Shown here: positions 6,893 to 10,387 of the stretch, piece after piece
Layout of the letters: each line of letters starts with the position of its first letter
How positions within the stretch are numbered: the first letter of the stretch is position 1
NCBI GenBank assembly: GCA_018060305.1
Contig: JAGOWF010000084.1
Span: 1-10,387, forward strand
Origin: Pyrinomonadaceae bacterium
GTDB taxonomy: Bacteria > Acidobacteriota > Blastocatellia > Pyrinomonadales > Pyrinomonadaceae
Direction: 5' to 3'
Length of the DNA: 10,387 nt
The notes under the pieces: generated by a model
What the model saw: the letters and a program-made list of their open reading frames with translations, nothing else
Database searches by the model: none
What the model was told of the DNA's origin: nothing
Translations under genes and position numbers: made by a program

Positions 6893-8395
6893 ATGTTCTC
6901 AAAGATATTGATCGCCAATCGAGGGGAGATCGCCTGCCGTGTGATCCGCGCGTGCCGCGAGATGCGGATCGCTGCGGTCGCGGTCTTCTCGGACGCGGAT
7001 CGCGATGCTTTGCATGTGCGGATGGCGGACGAGGCTTATCATATCGGCGCGTCGGCGTCGAGCGAGAGTTATCTGCGCGGCGACAAGATCATAGAAGCCG
7101 CAAAGGCTGCAGGGGCAGCGGCGATACATCCGGGATATGGCTTTTTGTCGGAAAACGCGGCGTTCGTTCGCGACGTGACGGCTGCGGGACTGACATTTAT
7201 CGGTCCTGCGCCTGATGCCATGGAGGCGATGGGCGGCAAGATCTCGGCCCGAAAGATCGCGATCGCTGCGGATGTTCCCGTTGTGCCGGGTATGACCGAG
7301 CCTTTGGCTTCATATGAGGAGGCACGCGAGACCGCGGCGACGATGGGCTATCCGGTGATGCTCAAGGCGTCGGCCGGTGGCGGCGGCAAGGGCATGCGTT
7401 TTGTCGGTAGCGAGGCCGATCTCAAGTCCGCCCTTGAAACGGCGCAGTCCGAGGCAATGGCCGGGTTTGGTGACGAATCGATATATGTCGAGAAAGCCGT
7501 CATGCGACCGCGGCATATTGAGATACAGGTCTTCTCGGACACGCACGGCAACCACGTTCACCTCGGCGAGCGCGAATGCTCGATCCAGCGGCGGCATCAG
7601 AAGGTCGTCGAAGAGGCGCCGTCGCCAATAAATTCCGCCGAGCTCCGCTCTGAGATGGGCGCGTGTGCTGTCAAGGTTGCGGCGGCGGTGAACTATGTCG
7701 GGGCCGGCACGGTTGAGTTTCTAGTCTCGGATGTTGACCGATCATTCTATTTTCTCGAAATGAACACGCGGCTGCAGGTCGAGCATCCTGTGACCGAACT
7801 TGTCACGGGAATTGACCTTGTGCGCGAGCAGATACTTGTTGCAACAGGCGAAAAGCTGTCATTTACGCAAGATGACGTAAGCCTGACAGGCCACGCGATA
7901 GAGTGCCGCGTGTATGCCGAGGACCCCGAGAACAATTTTCTACCGTCGCCCGGACGGATCACACGTCTCAGACTGCCTCACGGGCCCGGCGTTCGCGACG
8001 ACGGAGGAGTTTACGAGGGCTGCGAGGTGTCGATACATTACGATCCGATGATCTCGAAATTATCCGTCCACGGCCGCGACCGGGCTGAGGCCATAGATCG
8101 GATGCGGCGGGCTCTGGCTGAGTATGAGGTTGCCGGGATCAAAACGACGCTGCCGTTCTTTCGCGAGTTGATGGACGACAGCGAGTTTATTGAGGGCAAG
8201 CTCGACACGGGTTTTATTCCACGGTTTAACGAGCGTCGGAAGGGCAGTGAAGTAGACGAGATCGATCGGGACGTTGCGATCATTGCGGCAGCACTTGCGT
8301 ATTCGGAACCAAAAAAGGTTGAAACGGCGGTTAGCGAGAATTCGAGTAAATGGGGACGCGTAAGTAGAGAGATGGCACTCAGCAATCGGTTATAG
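6893..8395 (+). CDS. accC: Biotin carboxylase subunit (acetyl-/acyl-CoA carboxylase)
   Basis: The enzyme carboxylates biotin on a carrier protein using ATP and bicarbonate, the first half-reaction of acetyl-CoA or acyl-CoA carboxylase. Visible elements are the N-terminal ILIANRGEIACRVIRA, HPGYGFLSEN (79-88), K116 and K158, the ATP-grasp loop GGGGKGM (162-168), GERECSIQRRHQK (225-237) and EMNTRLQVEHPVTE, with E289, N291, R293 and E297 near their E. coli AccC positions. The product has 500 residues against about 449 for E. coli AccC; the extra tail (about 451-500) has no biotinyl MKM site. It therefore needs a separate carrier, and none is encoded here. It could be AccC or the alpha subunit of a propionyl-CoA-type carboxylase. 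There is no clear ribosome-binding site before the ATG, where the 9-nt repeat lies. Confidence 0.93.
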   Translation: MFSKILIANRGEIACRVIRACREMRIAAVAVFSDADRDALHVRMADEAYHIGASASSESYLRGDKIIEAAKAAGAAAIHPGYGFLSENAAFVRDVTAAGLTFIGPAPDAMEAMGGKISARKIAIAADVPVVPGMTEPLASYEEARETAATMGYPVMLKASAGGGGKGMRFVGSEADLKSALETAQSEAMAGFGDESIYVEKAVMRPRHIEIQVFSDTHGNHVHLGERECSIQRRHQKVVEEAPSPINSAELRSEMGACAVKVAAAVNYVGAGTVEFLVSDVDRSFYFLEMNTRLQVEHPVTELVTGIDLVREQILVATGEKLSFTQDDVSLTGHAIECRVYAEDPENNFLPSPGRITRLRLPHGPGVRDDGGVYEGCEVSIHYDPMISKLSVHGRDRAEAIDRMRRALAEYEVAGIKTTLPFFRELMDDSEFIEGKLDTGFIPRFNERRKGSEVDEIDRDVAIIAAALAYSEPKKVETAVSENSSKWGRVSREMALSNRL

Positions 8396-8407
8396 CGAGG
8401 GGTTTTT

Positions 8408-8459
8408 GGGCTAAAGCCCGATTCGTTTTTGACCTACTTCCTCCAGCTAAAGTAGGAGG
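8408..8459 (+). repeat. Double TAAA-loop palindrome that carries the RBS of the Sm-like gene
   Basis: The first hairpin, GGGCTAAAGCCC (8408-8419), is followed by GATTCGTTTTT and could act as a weak terminator for accC. The second, 8440-8459, pairs CCTCC with GGAGG around a distorted stem and the same TAAA loop. An alternative fold pairs CCTACTT (8433-8439) with AAGTAGG (8450-8456). The GGAGG strand (8455-8459) is also the ribosome-binding site of the gene starting at 8468, so either fold would hide it. The layout resembles a dispersed two-hairpin intergenic repeat. Confidence 0.65.
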
Positions 8460-8467
8460 CAACTCAT

Positions 8468-8677
8468 ATGGAAGAACTGTTGAAGCAATTGATGGGCAAG
8501 AAGATCGACGTCACGTGCGGGACGAATGCGGCGTTCAGGGGCGATGTGATCGACGTTAAAAACGGCGTCCTTTACCTACGGGACGAGGACGACAAAGTCG
8601 CGTATGTCTCCATTGACAAGATCGCGGTCGTGTATGAGATCAAAGATCAGCATTCGCGGCCGGGATTTGTTGTTTAG
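8468..8677 (+). CDS. Small Sm-like beta-barrel protein (MM0924-type)
   Basis: The 69-residue product begins MEELLKQLMGKKIDVTC and continues with short alternating strands: FRGDVIDVKNGVLYLRDED, then KVAYVSIDKIAVVYEI. This helix plus five-strand layout, with GxxxxV-x-NGVLYLRD, resembles Sm/LSm folds and small proteins annotated as MM0924 family; that family name is from memory and needs a search. If Sm-like, it may bind RNA as a ring, but no activity is shown. Its strong AGGAGG ribosome-binding site lies in a palindrome (8440-8459), and another palindrome starts at the last base of its stop codon. Translation may therefore depend on RNA folding. It is probably monocistronic or a read-through product of the accC transcript. 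Confidence 0.8.
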   Translation: MEELLKQLMGKKIDVTCGTNAAFRGDVIDVKNGVLYLRDEDDKVAYVSIDKIAVVYEIKDQHSRPGFVV

Positions 8678-8734
8678 AGTGCAAGCTTCAGCTTGTTCTT
8701 TGCGTATGCCGCAGACGAGCTAAAGCTTGCACTC
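8677..8734. repeat. 17-bp inverted repeat directly after the Sm-like gene
   Basis: The arms at 8677-8693 and 8718-8734 match at 16 of 17 positions (GAGTGCAAGCTT core) around a 24-nt loop. The right arm contains GCTAAAG, the core shared with the two hairpins upstream of the gene. The repeat starts at the final base of the stop codon. It is probably a dispersed palindrome that also shields the mRNA 3' end. Confidence 0.75.
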
Positions 8735-8740
8735 AGAACT

Positions 8741-8777
8741 AAGAAAGGCCCGATGTCTGACGACACCGGGCCTTCTT
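8741..8777. terminator. Bidirectional intrinsic terminator between convergent genes
   Basis: A strong stem pairs AAGAAAGGCCCG with CGGGCCTTCTT and continues through TGT/ACA, with one bulge and one mismatch. On the plus strand it ends in TTCTT; on the minus strand in TTTCTT. It lies between the Sm-like gene and the NlpC/P60 gene, whose stop codon is 18 nt away, so it can end both transcripts. Confidence 0.75.
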
Positions 8778-8794
8778 ACCGTGCCTGAGAAAAA

Positions 8795-9478
8795 CTACTT
8801 GGCGTCAGCTTTCAGCTTGCGGAAACCGACGATGCGGCTCGACCAGTAGCCCTTGAAGGGCGAATAGGTAATGCCTTTGCTCGATGAGGCGTGGTAGAAA
8901 CCGTTCTCGTCGGCGACGATACCCATGTGGCCGAGGCCATTGAGGAATACGAGCGTCCCGAATTTATATTGGTCGGCCCCGTCAACAGGCTCCGATTGCG
9001 ACCACATGCTGCGTGCCGAGGTGCGCGTAAAATCGATACCTGCATCCTTAAAGGCGGCCCATACAAAACCTGAGCAATCGTAACGATTTGGTCCCGTCGA
9101 GCCGTAGAGATACGGTATGCCGTAGCGGGCCTTGATGGCATTATCTAGCCTGACACTCGTTTCCATCCCGTAGGTGGTCTTGCCGGCAGCGACCATTGCC
9201 GCGACACCAGCGGCTTTTGTGGATGCTGTCTTTTCGACCATCGGCTCCCACGCGGGGTCTGCGGAGCGGACGACGCGGACCTCATTTGTTAGAACAGGAC
9301 GCGATGAAACTGTCGGCTTGACGCGTTCGACAGGCTGTTTCGGCGGTTGATTTGTCGGCTGGCTCGATGTTGTCTTAACGACTCGATCGCGGACCTGCGC
9401 GGAAACTGTAACTGAAAAACCAAGGCAGGCGCACAGGGCGCAGGCCGAGAGAAATATACTCTTCTTGGAAAATATCAA
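8795..9478 (-). CDS. Secreted NlpC/P60 cysteine peptidase (peptidoglycan endopeptidase)
   Basis: NlpC/P60 enzymes cut peptide stems of peptidoglycan, typically the gamma-D-Glu to diamino-acid bond, outside the cytoplasm. The 227-residue product has a signal peptide (residues 1-27, KK, hydrophobic core, VSA cut site) and a Pro-rich, low-complexity stretch (about 29-65). A C-terminal catalytic domain (about 105-222) follows, with YDCSGFVW (nucleophile C135), GHMGIV (H184) and H196 in FYHASSS. YLYGSTGPNRYDCSGF is the usual lead-in to the nucleophile. There is no recognisable wall-binding domain. The start is TTG, supported by AGGAG at 9487-9491 with 8-nt spacing and by the position of the signal peptide. 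A long leader, candidate promoter and palindrome lie upstream; a shared terminator lies downstream. Confidence 0.92.
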   Translation of the reverse strand: MIFSKKSIFLSACALCACLGFSVTVSAQVRDRVVKTTSSQPTNQPPKQPVERVKPTVSSRPVLTNEVRVVRSADPAWEPMVEKTASTKAAGVAAMVAAGKTTYGMETSVRLDNAIKARYGIPYLYGSTGPNRYDCSGFVWAAFKDAGIDFTRTSARSMWSQSEPVDGADQYKFGTLVFLNGLGHMGIVADENGFYHASSSKGITYSPFKGYWSSRIVGFRKLKADAK

Positions 9479-9650
9479 ACTAAAAACTCCTATTATTATT
9501 TGCGGGAACTGCTGAGGAGAACCGGCGACGGGAACGTGTCACCTACTTATAAGAAATCCTCAACACACAAACGATTCCTGAGAAATCAGAAATCTCTGAT
9601 CCAACGACGAACTTAAATTGTCACCCTTATTTGGACCTTGAAACTAACAG
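9479..9650 (-). promoter_or_regulatory. Long structured 5' leader of the NlpC/P60 gene, possible riboswitch
   Basis: About 170 nt separate the candidate transcription start from the TTG codon. The leader contains a TCAGAGATTTCTGA palindrome (9586-9599), then AAGTAGG, GCCGGTTC and TCAGC in the order that AAGTAGG, GCCGAATC and TCAGC occur in c-di-AMP (ydaO/yuaA) riboswitches as I recall them. The GGGGGACCCA-type block and the closing P1 stem are not clear. Treat as a weak candidate. Confidence 0.25.
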
Positions 9651-9656
9651 GGACTA

Positions 9657-9685
9657 ATTATGACCTATAAGCGATCCGAATGCAA
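9657..9685 (-). promoter_or_regulatory. Candidate sigma-70-type promoter for the NlpC/P60 gene
   Basis: Read on the minus strand, TTGCAT (9685-9680) and CATAAT (9662-9657) are 17 nt apart. The -10 box matches 5 of 6 consensus positions; the -35 box keeps only TTG. Initiation would fall near 9650. Confidence 0.4.
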
Positions 9686-9702
9686 CCATTACGGGAATGG
9701 TT
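9684..9702. promoter_or_regulatory. Palindrome touching the -35 box, possible operator
   Basis: AACCATT and AATGGTT form a perfect 7-bp inverted repeat around ACGGG. It overlaps the outer two bases of the proposed -35 box of the NlpC/P60 promoter, a usual position for a regulator site. It may instead be one of the hairpins in this spacer. Confidence 0.35.
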
Positions 9703-9719
9703 ATGGTTTGACGCGCGAA

Positions 9720-9739
9720 CGGGGCTTTTCCAAGCCCCG
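9720..9739. repeat. 8-bp GC hairpin in the NlpC/P60-erpA spacer
   Basis: CGGGGCTT and AAGCCCCG pair perfectly around TTCC. No T-run follows on either strand, so it is not a typical terminator. Confidence 0.6.
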
Positions 9740-9754
9740 CCGCCCGCTCTTCTC

Positions 9755-9790
9755 CGTCTTTAGTTGTCCTGTTGGATAGGACAAGAGACG
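9755..9790. repeat. Two-part hairpin in the NlpC/P60-erpA spacer
   Basis: TTGTCCT (9764-9770) pairs with AGGACAA (9778-9784) around a 7-nt loop. After an asymmetric TTAG/G internal loop, CGTCT (9755-9759) pairs with AGACG (9786-9790). Twelve base pairs in two blocks suggest an RNA-level structure, but no gene or function is evident. Confidence 0.5.
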
Positions 9791-9819
9791 TGTAATCGAA
9801 TCAAGCTTCCAGAGAAAAT

Positions 9820-9894
9820 GCAGAAGCCCGCGCGTAAGCAAGGGCGCCGGCGATACGTTGAGTGTATCGCCCTTGCTTACGCGCGGGCTTCTGC
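9820..9894. repeat. 27-bp perfect inverted repeat adjoining the erpA stop codon
   Basis: The arms at 9820-9846 and 9868-9894 are perfect complements (outer GCAGAAGCCCGCGCG). Inside, ATAC and GTAT add 4 bp after a 6-nt CCGGCG bulge on one side only, closing a 7-nt loop. It begins 5 nt past the erpA stop codon. There is no T-run. It looks like a dispersed palindromic repeat and would form a very stable 3' hairpin on the erpA mRNA. Confidence 0.85.
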
Positions 9895-9899
9895 AACTC

Positions 9900-10256
9900 C
9901 TATGCCGAGAACGAGGTGCCGCAGCCGCAGCCGCCGCTGGCATTGGGATTTTCAAACGTGAAGCCGGAGCCCATCACGTTCGACGTATAGGAGATCTGAA
10001 CGCCATTCAGATACTGTGCTGAGAACATATCGACAAAGAACTTGATCCCGTGCTGCTCGAAGAGAAAATCGCCCTGACGCGACTCTTCCTCGACGTTTAG
10101 GCTGTATTGAAAGCCCGAGCAGCCGCCCGGCACTACACGGACGCGAAGACCCGCCGTTTCCGGCAGATCGTCTTCGGCCTCAATAAATTTCCTGATCTCG
10201 ACCGATGCTGCCTCGGTGACATCCAACTCAACGCTCGGTGCTGCAACTGCTGACAT
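9900..10256 (-). CDS. erpA: Iron-sulfur cluster insertion protein, ErpA/IscA (HesB) family
   Basis: A-type carriers accept Fe-S clusters from the assembly scaffold and pass them to target enzymes. The 118-residue product has the three conserved cysteines: C46 in PGGCSGFQY, and C110 and C112 in GGCGCGTSFSA. VDMFSAQYLNGVQISY and FTFENPNA complete the family pattern. The NPNA-x3-CGCG-x-SFS ending is nearer ErpA than IscA, but the split is hard without a tree. The ATG at 10256 follows an AGAGGA box. An intrinsic terminator (10271-10297) sits just upstream, so the gene probably uses its own promoter, or is controlled by read-through. A large palindrome begins 5 nt after the stop codon. Confidence 0.93.
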   Translation of the reverse strand: MSAVAAPSVELDVTEAASVEIRKFIEAEDDLPETAGLRVRVVPGGCSGFQYSLNVEEESRQGDFLFEQHGIKFFVDMFSAQYLNGVQISYTSNVMGSGFTFENPNASGGCGCGTSFSA

Positions 10257-10270
10257 AGTATTTTCCTCTC

Positions 10271-10297
10271 AAAAAATGGATTCGCCGTGGCGAATCC
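10271..10297 (-). terminator. Intrinsic terminator or attenuator upstream of erpA
   Basis: Read on the minus strand, GGATTCGCC and GGCGAATCC form a 9-bp perfect stem with a 2-nt loop (8 bp with a CACG loop), followed after one base by six Ts. It lies 17 nt past the stop codon of the upstream partial frame and 14 nt before erpA. It fits termination of the upstream gene. Confidence 0.8.
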
Positions 10298-10311
10298 TTA
10301 CTTAATTGTAA

Positions 10312-10340
10312 ATATTACTGAGCTTTGGACAAAATTACAA
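10312..10340 (-). promoter_or_regulatory. Possible erpA promoter inside the end of the upstream gene
   Basis: On the minus strand, TTGTAA (10340-10335) and TAATAT (10317-10312) are 17 nt apart, each matching 4 of 6 consensus positions. If used, the terminator hairpin at 10271-10297 would be in the erpA leader. Confidence 0.25.
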
Positions 10341-10387
10341 GCTCTGGTTTCATTGCCTCGATCGAGACTTGCCGGGCGACTTCCTCG
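10315..10387 (-). CDS. C-terminal fragment of an unidentified protein
   Basis: A minus-strand frame open from the right edge gives 23 residues, EEVARQVSIEAMKPELVILS and three more (KAQ), ending in TAA at 10317-10315. An intrinsic terminator placed right after the stop codon supports a real gene end. Another frame is also open here, but its product is less protein-like and reads into the terminator. The family cannot be named from so little. A link to Fe-S assembly through the erpA neighbour would be a guess. Confidence 0.5.
   Translation of the reverse strand, partial: EEVARQVSIEAMKPELVILSKAQ

Noticed and set aside
9720..9739. GC-rich stem as an intrinsic terminator for erpA or for an unseen gene
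   Set aside because: Neither strand has a T-run after the stem.
9820..9894. The 27-bp inverted repeat as ends of a small insertion sequence
   Set aside because: Only 21 bp lie between the arms, there is no transposase and no visible target-site duplication. A palindromic repeat fits better.

Overview
The window reads as a chromosomal stretch from a free-living, moderately GC-rich Gram-negative-type bacterium. The closest guess is Acidobacteriota, class Blastocatellia. This rests on gene style (a secreted metzincin with a Pro/Thr linker, a small Sm-like protein of the MM0924 type, a group III-like phosphofructokinase) and on the many palindromic intergenic repeats. No rRNA, marker tree or database search supports it, so the taxonomy is an inference. 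I see no rRNA, tRNA, CRISPR array, transposase, phage gene or plasmid function.

Layout. Bases 1-2513 (minus strand) hold the first 837 residues of a large secreted zinc metallopeptidase that runs off the left edge. A 181-bp divergent spacer separates it from a plus-strand block: a PlsC-like lysophospholipid acyltransferase (2695-3552), a repeat-rich spacer, then pfkA (3800-4924), greA (4928-5395), a CDP-alcohol phosphatidyltransferase (5485-6126), a two-segment membrane protein (6119-6547), a small DUF3592-like protein (6549-6836), a biotin carboxylase (6893-8395) and a 69-residue Sm-like protein (8468-8677). A bidirectional terminator (8741-8777) separates this block from the convergent minus-strand genes: a secreted NlpC/P60 cysteine peptidase (8795-9478, TTG start) and an ErpA-type Fe-S carrier (9900-10256). 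The 3' tip of another minus-strand reading frame (10315-10387) is cut by the right edge.

How the genes relate. pfkA-greA (3 bp apart) and the phosphatidyltransferase / membrane protein / small protein trio (8-bp overlap, then 1-bp gap) look co-transcribed and probably translationally coupled. Membrane-lipid synthesis recurs: an acyltransferase, a CDP-alcohol phosphatidyltransferase and a biotin carboxylase that could feed malonyl-CoA or a related acyl-CoA carboxylation. The rest is housekeeping: glycolysis, transcription elongation, cell-wall remodelling and Fe-S assembly.

The most distinctive content is non-coding. Nearly every spacer carries inverted repeats or short-period tandem repeats: 9-nt units at 3612 and 6861, 7-nt units at 5403, TAAA-loop palindromes on both sides of the Sm-like gene, and a run of four hairpins at 9684-9894 ending in a 27-bp perfect inverted repeat next to the erpA stop codon. 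One repeat appears to supply the ribosome-binding site of the Sm-like gene. I do not see a clear undescribed defence or mobile system. The best leads are the lipid-enzyme/membrane-protein pair, the repeat-embedded Sm-like gene, and the structured leader and hairpin array around the NlpC/P60 gene.
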